Assembly (NCBI GenBank): GCA_000307935.1
Contig: AMWX01000002.1
Location: 124,001 to 188,000, forward strand
Length of the DNA stretch: 64,000 nucleotides
Direction of reading: 5' to 3'
From: SAR86 cluster bacterium SAR86E
Lineage (GTDB): Bacteria > Pseudomonadota > Gammaproteobacteria > Magnimaribacterales > D2472
Part shown: positions 24,656 through 33,256 of the stretch, one piece after another
Layout: each line of letters starts with the position of its first letter
How positions within the stretch are numbered: the stretch's first letter is position 1
Made by a program: the position numbers and the translations under genes
The notes under the pieces: generated by a model
What the model saw: the letters and a program-made list of their open reading frames with translations, nothing else
Told to the model about the DNA's origin: nothing
Database searches by the model: none

Positions 24656-24678
24656 ATACTAAGTTTAAGTCTTAGTAT
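24656..24678. promoter_or_regulatory. Perfect 8-bp inverted repeat in a divergent promoter region
   Basis: ATACTAAG and CTTAGTAT are exact reverse complements separated by 7 bases. They lie in the 71-base gap between the divergent starts of the zapA operon and pepP. Size and spacing suit a dimeric regulator binding site covering both promoters. It could also be a chance AT-rich palindrome. Confidence 0.35.
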
Positions 24679-24720
24679 GTAAATAGGGAAGTTTGAAAAA
24701 GAAAAGAGTAGAATGAGCAC

Positions 24721-26016
24721 ATGAAAAACAGATATTTAGAACGACGAAATAAATTGGGTTCAATGTTACCTAAAAACTCTGCTGTGGTTATCGCAGGCGC
24801 TTCAACACAATACAGAAACGCAGATTCATCACATGCTTTTAGGCAAGATAGCAATTTCTGGTATTTAAGTGGATTTAATGAAGCTGAATCAACATTGGTG
24901 CTTTTAGTTAATGAAAAAAATAATGTTCAATCTATTGCTTTTGTTCCAGAAAAAGATGAATTAAAAGAAATTTGGGATGGTTACCGAGCTGGACCAGAAG
25001 GCGCTATGAAAGATCACGGCTTTGATCTTGCTTTCAACAATACCGAAATTGATCATAGATTGCCTGACTTATTGGCTGGCCATAACCAGGTTTTTTATCC
25101 TGTTGGAAAGAGCAAGACATTGGATGCTGATATTATTGAATGGATTAAATCTACTAAATCAAAAGATAGGCACAGTTCAGCCATTGATATTGCCGATGCA
25201 TCATCCAAAGTTGGCAATCAAAGACTTATCAAGGATGAAGACGAAATTAAAATAATGAAAAAGGCTTGTCAAATCTCTGCTGAGGCTCATGTTGAGGCGA
25301 TGAAATTTGTAAAGCCAGGAATGACAGAGCAAGAGATGGAGGCATTTTACCAGTATGAATTCTCGAAAAGAGGAGGGCGTTTTTCTGCCTACACGCCCAT
25401 CGTAGCTGGTGGTGAAAATGCTTGCGTTCTTCACTACGTAGAAAACTCAAAACCACTAAAAGATAGCGAGTTGCTTCTGGTTGATGCTGGATGTGAATTT
25501 GAATTATATGCCTCAGATATTACTAGAACCTATCCAATTAACGGTAAGTTTACTTCTCCACAACTAGCTATTTATGAAGTTGTTTTAGAGGCTCAATTGA
25601 AAAGTATTGAAGCAATTTCTACAAATAATAACGTTATGGATGCGCAAATAATTTCAGAAAAGGTAATTACTCAGGGGCTAATTGATCTTGGAATATTGAA
25701 GGGTTCAATGGAAGAACTTCATGCGTCTGGAGCTTTCAAGGACTTTTATATGCATAAAATAGGCCATTGGTTGGGCATAGATGTTCATGATGCTGGTGAC
25801 TACATGGAAGATGGCGATTACATGAATTTCAAGCCTGGAATGGTTACCACGGTTGAGCCCGGCATCTATATTTCATCATCTGCAGAGGTTGAAGATAAGT
25901 GGAAAGGAATAGGCATTAGAATTGAAGATGATATTTTAGTGACCGCTGAGGGCAATGAAAATCTAACTGCTTTTGTTCCTTCTGATCCTAAAGAGATTGA
26001 AGCATTAATGGCTTAA
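24721..26016 (+). CDS. pepP: Xaa-Pro aminopeptidase (PepP-type, M24B)
   Basis: PepP removes N-terminal residues that precede proline and uses two metal ions. The 431-residue protein has an N-terminal creatinase-like domain (RRNKLGSMLPKNSAVVIAGA, FRQDSNFWYLSGF) and a pita-bread domain. The metal ligands lie in VDAGCEFELYASDITRTYPI, HKIGHWLGIDVHDAG, VTTVEPGIYI and GIRIEDDILVT. It forms pepP-ubiH with the next gene, 7 bases apart, as in E. coli. Confidence 0.95.
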   Translation: MKNRYLERRNKLGSMLPKNSAVVIAGASTQYRNADSSHAFRQDSNFWYLSGFNEAESTLVLLVNEKNNVQSIAFVPEKDELKEIWDGYRAGPEGAMKDHGFDLAFNNTEIDHRLPDLLAGHNQVFYPVGKSKTLDADIIEWIKSTKSKDRHSSAIDIADASSKVGNQRLIKDEDEIKIMKKACQISAEAHVEAMKFVKPGMTEQEMEAFYQYEFSKRGGRFSAYTPIVAGGENACVLHYVENSKPLKDSELLLVDAGCEFELYASDITRTYPINGKFTSPQLAIYEVVLEAQLKSIEAISTNNNVMDAQIISEKVITQGLIDLGILKGSMEELHASGAFKDFYMHKIGHWLGIDVHDAGDYMEDGDYMNFKPGMVTTVEPGIYISSSAEVEDKWKGIGIRIEDDILVTAEGNENLTAFVPSDPKEIEALMA

Positions 26017-26023
26017 AACTTTT

Positions 26024-27172
26024 ATGTCTCAATCTGTATTGATTTCTGGGGGAGGGATTGTAGGATCCTTTCTAGGTCTTGAGCTTGAGGCAAGAGAAAT
26101 ACCTTTTAAGATTATTGAAAAAAAACCTTTTGCTTCTTCAGGAAACGATCACATCAGGTCTTTAACATTAAACTTAAGCGCTAGTGAAAGACTTGATTAT
26201 CTCGGAGTTAAAACTGCCTCTTCTGTCATTCAAAGAATGAAGATATTTGATGGTTCTGGATCTGGCAAATTATCATTTAATTGCGATGAAGCCAATATTG
26301 ATTATTTGGCGAAGGTTTTTAGTTTTAACGATTTAAGAGAAGCTTTGATTAAAAAGGTTGAAAGCTCAATATCTATTGGCGATGAGATCACTTCTTTTGA
26401 ATCAATGGAATCAGGCATTCAGGCCTCTCTAAGTAATGGCTCGACCTTAGAAACTAACCTTCTCGTAATTGCTGAAGGCAGAAATTCCACTCTGGCAAAG
26501 TCTATAGCTTCAGAAAATTTTTCTAAAGATTATGAACAGGTAGCTAAAACATTCCTGGTTGATATTCCAGAATTGAATGCTCAAGAGGCGATTCAAGTGT
26601 TTCATGAAAAAGAAATTTTTGCATTAATGCCATATAAGAATGACGCTGAGACAAATCAATTCTCAGTAGTCTGGTCTATGCCAAAAGAGCTTGCTCATGA
26701 TTTAACATTAGACAATCTTTCGACTCACTTACAAAAGTTTGAAAAAAAATTGTCTTGTAAAATACAAGCAACTAGCGAATTACTCTCATTCCCGCTTTCA
26801 GCTCATCACCTTGATGAATACTGTGATCAAGGTGTTTGTGTAATCGCTGATGCAGCTCATACCATTCATCCTTTAGCAGGCCAAGGTATTAATTTGGGTA
26901 TTTCGGATGCGATTATCCTTGCTGAAGAAATTGAGCGAGCAATTAGCGCAGACAAAGATATTGGCCAATTAGCTTTTTTAAAGAAATACGAGCTTAGAAG
27001 AAAAACACTAAATGCATCAATGATTAGGGGAGTCGATTTACTCTTTAATCTTTTCCAACAAGATAATCCATATCTCAGATTAGGTCGTAACTCTGGTTTG
27101 AAGGTGGTAGACAAGCTTGGCTTTTTAAAGAAAAATTTTATTTTGCATGCATCTGGCGTTCAAAAAATTTAA
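26024..27172 (+). CDS. ubiH: UbiH/UbiF-family FAD-dependent hydroxylase
   Basis: A 382-residue flavoprotein monooxygenase of the UbiH/UbiF/VisC family, hydroxylating the ubiquinone ring. The FAD-binding GGGIVGSFLGLELE is at the N-terminus, and the second FAD motif CVIADAAHTIHPLAGQGINLGISDA is near residue 275; the usual GDAAH is ADAAH here. The pepP-ubiH position supports UbiH, but the exact ring position cannot be read from the sequence. Confidence 0.88.
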   Translation: MSQSVLISGGGIVGSFLGLELEAREIPFKIIEKKPFASSGNDHIRSLTLNLSASERLDYLGVKTASSVIQRMKIFDGSGSGKLSFNCDEANIDYLAKVFSFNDLREALIKKVESSISIGDEITSFESMESGIQASLSNGSTLETNLLVIAEGRNSTLAKSIASENFSKDYEQVAKTFLVDIPELNAQEAIQVFHEKEIFALMPYKNDAETNQFSVVWSMPKELAHDLTLDNLSTHLQKFEKKLSCKIQATSELLSFPLSAHHLDEYCDQGVCVIADAAHTIHPLAGQGINLGISDAIILAEEIERAISADKDIGQLAFLKKYELRRKTLNASMIRGVDLLFNLFQQDNPYLRLGRNSGLKVVDKLGFLKKNFILHASGVQKI

Positions 27173-27177
27173 AAAGG

Positions 27178-27777
27178 TTATTTTTGATCCCAGTAAGAAA
27201 CCCCTAATTCTTTCAACAGTTCAACCACTTCATGTATGGGCAAGCCCACAATATTGGGGTAACTACCATTTATTTTTTTTATAAACGCAGATCCGTAGCC
27301 TTGAATTCCATAACTGCCCGCTTTATCGAACGGCTCCTGGGTTTTGCAATATTCTTTGCAATCATCTTCAGTTAACTTTGCAAACTCAACATCTGATGAA
27401 ACACTGATAGTGTGAAACTTAGCTTGCTCTTTATTTATTATCCCAACAGTCACAGCAGTTATAACTATGTGAGTCTTGTTAGAGAGTTTTAGAAGCATGG
27501 CAATGGCATCAGATTCTGATTCTGGTTTCCCAAAAATCTTATCTCCTAAGACGACAATGGTATCAGCAGCAAGCACTGGAAAAGAAGGCATGTCCTCAGT
27601 TATAACCTTGCAAACACCTTCCTGACATTTCAATACTGATAATGCTCTGACATTTTCTTGAGAAGAATTAGAGCTATTAATGTTTTCATCAACCTCAATA
27701 TCGATGATTTTATGTTCGATACCAACTTGCTGCAAAAGCTCAGTTCTTCGAGGCGATTTGGAGGCAAGATAGATCAT
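27178..27777 (-). CDS. maf: Maf-family nucleoside triphosphate pyrophosphatase
   Basis: A 199-residue Maf/YhdE-type pyrophosphatase that hydrolyses non-canonical or TTP/UTP-type nucleotides. Motifs: YLASKSPRRTELLQQVG at the N-terminus, VLAADTIVVLGDKIFGKP and DKAGSYGIQGYGSAF. It converges with ubiH, with a 5-base gap, and lies head-to-head with the SDR gene at 27805. Confidence 0.94.
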   Translation of the reverse strand: MIYLASKSPRRTELLQQVGIEHKIIDIEVDENINSSNSSQENVRALSVLKCQEGVCKVITEDMPSFPVLAADTIVVLGDKIFGKPESESDAIAMLLKLSNKTHIVITAVTVGIINKEQAKFHTISVSSDVEFAKLTEDDCKEYCKTQEPFDKAGSYGIQGYGSAFIKKINGSYPNIVGLPIHEVVELLKELGVSYWDQK

Positions 27778-27804
27778 CCATTACAATTTTAACAGGAGAA
27801 CAAT

Positions 27805-28686
27805 ATGACCAATCAAAAAAAAAGAGTAATTTTAGTAACAGGAGCCAGCAGGGGAGTAGGCAAAGGTATTGCTGAAGGAATGGCCAGAAAGGGAGATATT
27901 ATTATTTGTGCCGCCAGAAGCCAAAAAAAAGGTTCAACCGTCCAACAATTTGGCTTTGAGATTCAAAGCAGTCTTGATGAAACAGTTAAAAAAATTAAGG
28001 TAAAGGGTGCAAATGGTATTGCCTATCCAATTGATCTAAACAATCAAAAAGAAATTTTAGAACTGTCTGGTTATATTAAAAAAGAGTTCGGTAGGCTAGA
28101 TCTGCTTATTCACTCTGCTTGCCAGATTCATGATGATCTAGTCCAGCCTAAACCTTATTGGGAAAAATCTGTTGATCTTTGGTCTGTGATGGATGTTGGG
28201 CTCAAGTCTAATTATTTACTGTCCCATGCATTGACTCCTTTGATGATTGAAAGCAAAGGCAAGTTAATAGTTCAGATTTCTTCTCATGGAGCCATGTGCT
28301 ATATGCATGGGCCCATATATGGAGCACAAAAAGCCGGAATAGATAAAATGGCATTTGATATGGCCTATGATCTAAAGTCTCATGATATTTGTTCATTATC
28401 TTTGTGGTCTGGAATAGTAAAAGATGAGAAAACTCAGAAGGTGAGCGAAATGCATGGAGAGCAATATGCTGAGTTTTTGAAGGGCGCTGCCAGTCAAGAG
28501 TACGCGGGCTTGGTGATTAACAAGCTATATGATGATCCAAAACTTATGACATTGTCAGGAAAAACCCTACTGGCTGCAGAAGCTGGAAACCAATATGGAG
28601 TTGAAGATATAGATGGTTGCTCTCCTAAGAGCGATAGAGAAACACTAGGTGGGCCTAGAGAATTTTCAAAAGCAGTGGTTTATTAG
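27805..28686 (+). CDS. Short-chain dehydrogenase/reductase (DHRS1-like)
   Basis: A 293-residue SDR enzyme. The NAD(P) motif VTGASRGVGKGIAEGMA is N-terminal, QISSHGAM supplies the catalytic Ser, and YGAQKAGID contains the YxxxK pair. The extended sequence after the core (CSLSLWSGIVKDEK, LSGKTLLAAEAGNQYGVEDIDG) resembles DHRS1-type SDRs. Substrate unknown. An AGGAGA ribosome binding site precedes the ATG. Its stop abuts the rpmB stop on the other strand. Confidence 0.88.
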   Translation: MTNQKKRVILVTGASRGVGKGIAEGMARKGDIIICAARSQKKGSTVQQFGFEIQSSLDETVKKIKVKGANGIAYPIDLNNQKEILELSGYIKKEFGRLDLLIHSACQIHDDLVQPKPYWEKSVDLWSVMDVGLKSNYLLSHALTPLMIESKGKLIVQISSHGAMCYMHGPIYGAQKAGIDKMAFDMAYDLKSHDICSLSLWSGIVKDEKTQKVSEMHGEQYAEFLKGAASQEYAGLVINKLYDDPKLMTLSGKTLLAAEAGNQYGVEDIDGCSPKSDRETLGGPREFSKAVVY

Positions 28687-28923
28687 TTAGACTTTTTCGC
28701 CGCGAGATCTCATATCTTTGAGGACCTCATCAATGCCTTTTTTATCTATGATGCGCATGCCTTTAGTGGATAGCTTTAAGGTTACAAACCTGTTTTCTGA
28801 CTCAACCCAAAATTTATGTGTATGGAGGTTAGGAAAGAACTTCCTTTTCACTCGGTTATTCGCATGGGAAACGTGATTACCGCTTTGTGGCATCTTCCCT
28901 GTTACTTGACATACTTTACTCAT
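28687..28923 (-). CDS. rpmB: 50S ribosomal protein L28
   Basis: L28, 78 residues, full length for the family: [39 protein letters not shown] is the diagnostic N-terminal half. In most gammaproteobacteria rpmB is followed by rpmG (L33). Here the next gene downstream is an SDR on the opposite strand ending one base away, so rpmG is not in its usual place. Confidence 0.97.
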   Translation of the reverse strand: MSKVCQVTGKMPQSGNHVSHANNRVKRKFFPNLHTHKFWVESENRFVTLKLSTKGMRIIDKKGIDEVLKDMRSRGEKV

Positions 28924-28977
28924 AGAAACGCGATTTTATAGGACATAGAGAGTCTTAGCAAGATAGAATTAACAAGA

Positions 28978-29472
28978 ATGAAAAATTTATTTTTACTTAG
29001 GCATGCCAAATCTAGTTGGGATAATGCAGCACTTGGAGATTTTGACCGCCCATTATCTAAAAGAGGAATATCCAATGCAATTCAATTGTCTGAATACATA
29101 CAAAAACATAGCATTTCATTTAATCTTGTTTTATCTAGTCCAAGCGAAAGAACACAATCAACCCTTGATCTTGTATTGAGCTCTCTTGATCCTATTCCAA
29201 CAAGCAATTTAAAAGAATGCATTTATCATGCATCAGCATCAAGCCTCATCCAGTTAATTACAGAGCAAGATGACGAGATAAACAATTTACTAATCATAGG
29301 ACATAATCCCGGACTGCATACTCTTACAGAAACATTAACCAATGAATCCATTGTGAAATTCCCAACCTGTGCCTTTGCAAAAATTACTAATTTTAATCAT
29401 TGGAAAGATGTAGATGCTGGTATATTAACTCTCGAATCCGTAATTACTCCCAAGGAGCTCAATCATGATTGA
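28978..29472 (+). CDS. sixA: SixA-like histidine phosphatase
   Basis: A 164-residue histidine-phosphatase-superfamily protein of the SixA type. The nucleophile motif [13 protein letters not shown] is at residues 3-15, [13 protein letters not shown] and the second catalytic His in [14 protein letters not shown] follow. SixA proteins dephosphorylate phosphohistidine on HPt domains or PTSNtr; the target here is unknown. No signal peptide. It overlaps dut by 8 bases. Confidence 0.88.
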   Translation: MKNLFLLRHAKSSWDNAALGDFDRPLSKRGISNAIQLSEYIQKHSISFNLVLSSPSERTQSTLDLVLSSLDPIPTSNLKECIYHASASSLIQLITEQDDEINNLLIIGHNPGLHTLTETLTNESIVKFPTCAFAKITNFNHWKDVDAGILTLESVITPKELNHD

Positions 29473-29920
29473 TTTGAAAGTAAAAATTCTAAATCCACTC
29501 ATTGGTGATTCCATTCCATTGCCAGAATACTCTACAGAAGGTTCAGCAGGATTAGATTTAAGAGCATGCGTTGAGGAAAGTTTTAAGCTAAAACCTCAAG
29601 AGTGCAAATTAATCCCTTTAGGTTTTTCTATTTATATAGAAGATCCCTCGCTGTCTGCTTTGGTAATTCCAAGATCTGGTCTTGGCTCGAAACATGGAAT
29701 TGTTATGGGGAACTTAGTGGGATTAATTGATTCTGATTATCAGGGCGAGCTTAAGGTGCCACTATGGAATAGATCAACTGAAGATTTTCTTGTAAGCAGT
29801 GGCGATAGAATTGCTCAGATGATCCTTGTGCCCATAAAGCAGGCTAAGTTAAGAGTGGTAGAAGACTTCTCTGAAACAGAGAGAGGAAATAAAGGATTTG
29901 GTAGTTCGGGTGTTGAGTAA
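29465..29920 (+). CDS. dut: Deoxyuridine 5'-triphosphate nucleotidohydrolase
   Basis: Trimeric dUTPase that keeps uracil out of DNA and supplies dUMP. The 151-residue protein has all five motifs, including [12 protein letters not shown] (1), [12 protein letters not shown] (2), [15 protein letters not shown] (3), [12 protein letters not shown] (4) and the C-terminal [10 protein letters not shown] (5). It overlaps sixA and converges with rpmE at a 4-base gap. Confidence 0.97.
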   Translation: MIDLKVKILNPLIGDSIPLPEYSTEGSAGLDLRACVEESFKLKPQECKLIPLGFSIYIEDPSLSALVIPRSGLGSKHGIVMGNLVGLIDSDYQGELKVPLWNRSTEDFLVSSGDRIAQMILVPIKQAKLRVVEDFSETERGNKGFGSSGVE

Positions 29921-29924
29921 GAGC

Positions 29925-30362
29925 TTATTTGTCTTCTTCGCTTTCACCATCTGATTCAACAGAAGCTTCTGCTTCAGCATTGTCTTCAGAAGTCTCTTCT
30001 TCAGCAGCTTCTTCAACTGTCTCTTCAACTTCAGCTACCTCAGCAGCAGTCTCTTCGACAACCTCTTCTACAGGAGTCTCCACGACTTCTTCTGCCACTT
30101 CCTCTACAGTAGTTTCCTCAGCTTTAGCTTCAGCTTTTTTAGCTGCAGGCTTTGAGGCCCCTGATGCACCAAAACGATCTTGGAATTTCTTAACTCTTCC
30201 GCCTGAATCAAGCATCTTTTGCTTTCCGGTATAGAATGGATGACATTTAGCACAAACGTCCAATGACAAATTATCTTTCAATGTACTCATTACAGGCAGC
30301 ACGTTACCACAGCTACATGTTGTAGTTATTTCTTGATAATTGGGATGTATGTCTGTTTTCAT
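29925..30362 (-). CDS. rpmE: 50S ribosomal protein L31 with long acidic C-terminal tail
   Basis: The first ~65 residues are ordinary zinc-type L31: [32 protein letters not shown] and [11 protein letters not shown], with the CxC and CxxC cysteines that bind zinc. The usual protein ends there (about 70 residues), but this one continues for about 75 more. The tail starts with an Ala/Lys stretch ([13 protein letters not shown]) and becomes a Glu/Val/Ala-rich acidic low-complexity region ending in GESEEDK. There is no frameshift or stop between the two parts. The tail function is unknown. Confidence 0.93.
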   Translation of the reverse strand: MKTDIHPNYQEITTTCSCGNVLPVMSTLKDNLSLDVCAKCHPFYTGKQKMLDSGGRVKKFQDRFGASGASKPAAKKAEAKAEETTVEEVAEEVVETPVEEVVEETAAEVAEVEETVEEAAEEETSEDNAEAEASVESDGESEEDK

Positions 30363-30419
30363 AATAAAATCAAATTTGGATGAGCACTATACCAAATACA
30401 GTTACGTTTACAAACACAT

Positions 30420-32396
30420 ATGAGTAAATTTTTTTACAATGTAGCTATAGCTGTCCCGCTTAGACAAACCTTTACCTATCACTCAAATCAGCAAATTATT
30501 CCGGGCACTAGGGTAGCTGTTAAATTTGGCAGAACCAATAAGCTGGGAATAGTAACAGAGGTCATGAATGATACCGATATTAAGACTAAACCCATTCATA
30601 TGGTGTTAGATGATTTACCAATCTTTTCTAAAACTGAGCTAAAAATTTTTAAATGGTCGTCTGATTATTATTTGCATCCCATAGGCGAGGTAATTAACTC
30701 CTTTTTACCAACCAATCTCAGACAAACAAAGAATACTTTTGAGGTTAAAACGATAGAGGTTAATAAAGAAATTATAGAACAGAACTTAGAGTTTAAAACA
30801 ACTCTCAATTCTGAACAGGTTAAAGCTGTAAAGTTTTTGAATGAACTAATAGGATTCATGCCAACCCTTTTGCATGGAGTAACAGGCTCGGGCAAGACAG
30901 AAGTTTACATAAGGTGCATTTATAAACAATTAATAAATAATAAATCAGTTTTGGTTCTAGCACCTGAAATTGCTTTAACGCCTCAATTGGAAAGCAGGGT
31001 AAGAAATCAGTTTGGAGATTTGGTTGGAATTTATCATTCTAAAATGACACCATCCGCTCGTTACAAGACCTGGAAAAAGTTTCAAAATGGTGAGCTTAAA
31101 GTCATTATTGGTACTAGATCTGCCGTAATGATGCCTGCACCAAAACTTGGGCTTATCATCGTTGATGAGGAGCATGACGCTTCATACAAACAACAAGAAG
31201 GCTTTAAATTTTCTGCAAGAGACATTGCAATCAAGAGAGCGCAAACAATCAAAATCCCAATTATCCTAGGTTCGGCAACACCATCTCTAAGAACACTTAA
31301 GCTGGTTGAAGAAAAGAAATTTCAAACTATTAGCTTAACTAAAAGAGTTACCCAAAAAAGCCCACCAAAATTCTCTATCCTCGATATTAATGAGGTGAAG
31401 TTAGTAAGCGGCTTGGCTCCTCAGGCAATAGAAGCCATTAGTCAAACCTTAACGCAAAAAAAACAAGCCATGATATTCATCAATCGACGAGGTTTTGCGC
31501 CTCAATTTATATGCTCTTATTGTGACTGGAAAGCTATGTGTAACAGTTGTGATTCAAGCTTGGTATTTCATCATCAAGCCGCTCGACTGATTTGTCATCG
31601 CTGTGATTCAGCTTTTGGTGTTCCCACTCATTGTCCAAGCTGCTCCAAAGCGCAACTATCTTTTCTTGGCACAGGCACAGAACAACTTGAGGAAACATTA
31701 AAAGAACTTTTTCCCAAGACTGCAATTCATCGAATGGACCGAGATTCAACAACAAAAGCCGGCTCCTTGGAAACAATTCTCTCAGAAATAAATAATTCAG
31801 ATACAGGCATTTTGATAGGAACTCAAATGTTAATCAAAGGGCATGATTTTCCAAATTTAGAGTTAGTTGTAACCGTGGATGTTGATCAAGGCATCACTAG
31901 CTTAAACTCATCTGCGGTTGAGGAAATGGGGCAGCAACTAATTCAGGTTGCTGGAAGGGCAGGACGCTCAGATGGTAACGCAATAGTCTTGGTTCAATCA
32001 CGGTATGTGAATGATCAAAATTTATTACAACTAAAGAGTGGGAATTATTTAAACTTTGCTAAATCTTTGATGGAGCAACGTCAAGCAACAAATCAACCTC
32101 CATATACTTTTGAAGCCACTATTAAAGCCTCATCTCCTAAAGCTCAAACTAATATAGAAATGTTAACTTATGCAAAGCAATTTATAGACCCTAGCAGATG
32201 CATGCTTATCGGCCCCATTCCAGCAATGCAATCTAAGGTTAGGGGCTCTTACCATCATCACTTACTTATTCAGGCTAAAACAAGAACAGGCTTAAACAAA
32301 CTTTTAGTTCATTTATCAGATTTTCTTTCTAAAGATAAAAATAATATCTCTAAGAAGGTTCGCTGGAGTATAAATGTTGATCCGCTAGAGTTTTAG
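30420..32396 (+). CDS. priA: Primosomal protein N' (replication restart helicase PriA)
   Basis: PriA reloads the replicative helicase at stalled forks. The 658-residue protein has an N-terminal DNA-binding domain (AIAVPLRQTFTYHS), the Walker A motif LHGVTGSGKTEVY, DEEHDASYKQQEG (DEEH box), and the GSATPSL helicase motif. The cysteine-rich zinc domain follows (CSYCDWKAMCNSCDSSLVFHH onward), then GTQMLIKGHDFPNLELV and QVAGRAGRSDG. It is somewhat shorter than the E. coli protein (732). Divergent from rpmE; the 3' end overlaps the next minus-strand gene by 4 bases. Confidence 0.97.
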   Translation: MSKFFYNVAIAVPLRQTFTYHSNQQIIPGTRVAVKFGRTNKLGIVTEVMNDTDIKTKPIHMVLDDLPIFSKTELKIFKWSSDYYLHPIGEVINSFLPTNLRQTKNTFEVKTIEVNKEIIEQNLEFKTTLNSEQVKAVKFLNELIGFMPTLLHGVTGSGKTEVYIRCIYKQLINNKSVLVLAPEIALTPQLESRVRNQFGDLVGIYHSKMTPSARYKTWKKFQNGELKVIIGTRSAVMMPAPKLGLIIVDEEHDASYKQQEGFKFSARDIAIKRAQTIKIPIILGSATPSLRTLKLVEEKKFQTISLTKRVTQKSPPKFSILDINEVKLVSGLAPQAIEAISQTLTQKKQAMIFINRRGFAPQFICSYCDWKAMCNSCDSSLVFHHQAARLICHRCDSAFGVPTHCPSCSKAQLSFLGTGTEQLEETLKELFPKTAIHRMDRDSTTKAGSLETILSEINNSDTGILIGTQMLIKGHDFPNLELVVTVDVDQGITSLNSSAVEEMGQQLIQVAGRAGRSDGNAIVLVQSRYVNDQNLLQLKSGNYLNFAKSLMEQRQATNQPPYTFEATIKASSPKAQTNIEMLTYAKQFIDPSRCMLIGPIPAMQSKVRGSYHHHLLIQAKTRTGLNKLLVHLSDFLSKDKNNISKKVRWSINVDPLEF

Positions 32397-33256
32397 ATGC
32401 TAAAAGTTTGACCCACTAATTCTTCTGATAGGCCCCAAAGCTTATGTGCTTCTTCAAGATTCTTTGAGTAAGTAGAGGATTTATGTATTTTTGAATCAAC
32501 AAAGTATTCGCCCGTAACCCCATCATCTTGCTTGGTTGCAAGATAGATTATGCTTTCAGCTCCTTTTAATGGCGATCTAAAGAATGGTCTTAGAATTAAT
32601 CTTAAAGGTTTGCTATACCAGGCTTTATTTTGACTGCCGAGTGAAGTATTTACGCCTCCTGGATGAATGGCATTAACTGAAATATTTTCAGTAGATAGTT
32701 TGATTGATAGGTATCTTGTAAAAAGTAAGTTTGCAAGTTTAGATTGTCCATAAGGCTTTAAGCCTTGCCCAAAATTATTTTTAAAATTTATATCTTCCCA
32801 TTGCACTTCTTTTACAAATGAATGAGCAGCAGATGAGACGTTTATAATCCTTGTCTCATTTACACCTTTTAGTTTACTGAGAAGCAGATTGGTGAAAAGA
32901 AAATATCCAAGGTGATTTACTGCAAATGTATTTTCAATGCCATCACTTGTTTCATGATATGAAGTATTTACAACACCAGCATTGTTGATTAGCACATCGA
33001 TATCCTCACATAAATCATTAATCTCATCTGTACATTTTTGGATGGAATCTTGATTGGAAAAATCACAATACACTGAATGAACTAGAGTATCTGGTGATAA
33101 GGATTTAATTTCGGCATGAAGTTCATCTGCAAGATCTTGATTTCGATAAGTAAACAACAGCTTTGGATTTTCTTTCGACAGCTCAATGGCTGCGGCTTTG
33201 CCAATACCATTTGTTGCTCCCGAAATGACAACTGTTTTATTTCTTAGATTCCACAT
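32393..33256 (-). CDS. Short-chain dehydrogenase/reductase, retinol dehydrogenase-like
   Basis: A 287-residue SDR with the cofactor motif VVISGATNGIGKAAAIELS, NNAGVV, the catalytic Ser in IINVSSAAHSF and YGQSKLANLLFTRYLS (YxxxK). The pattern KLANLLFT followed by NAIHPGGVNTSLG is typical of the retinol dehydrogenase / WW-oxidoreductase-like branch. Substrate unknown. Its ATG shares one base with the amidase stop (TAATG), so it is translationally coupled to cell-wall genes. Confidence 0.88.
   Translation of the reverse strand: MWNLRNKTVVISGATNGIGKAAAIELSKENPKLLFTYRNQDLADELHAEIKSLSPDTLVHSVYCDFSNQDSIQKCTDEINDLCEDIDVLINNAGVVNTSYHETSDGIENTFAVNHLGYFLFTNLLLSKLKGVNETRIINVSSAAHSFVKEVQWEDINFKNNFGQGLKPYGQSKLANLLFTRYLSIKLSTENISVNAIHPGGVNTSLGSQNKAWYSKPLRLILRPFFRSPLKGAESIIYLATKQDDGVTGEYFVDSKIHKSSTYSKNLEEAHKLWGLSEELVGQTFSI

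Noticed and set aside
29929-30234. Serine-rich 101-aa plus-strand ORF
   Set aside because: It is the antisense of the acidic Glu/Ala codons of the L31 tail (GAA/GCT read as TTC/AGC), so the Ser-rich repeat is a reading artefact.
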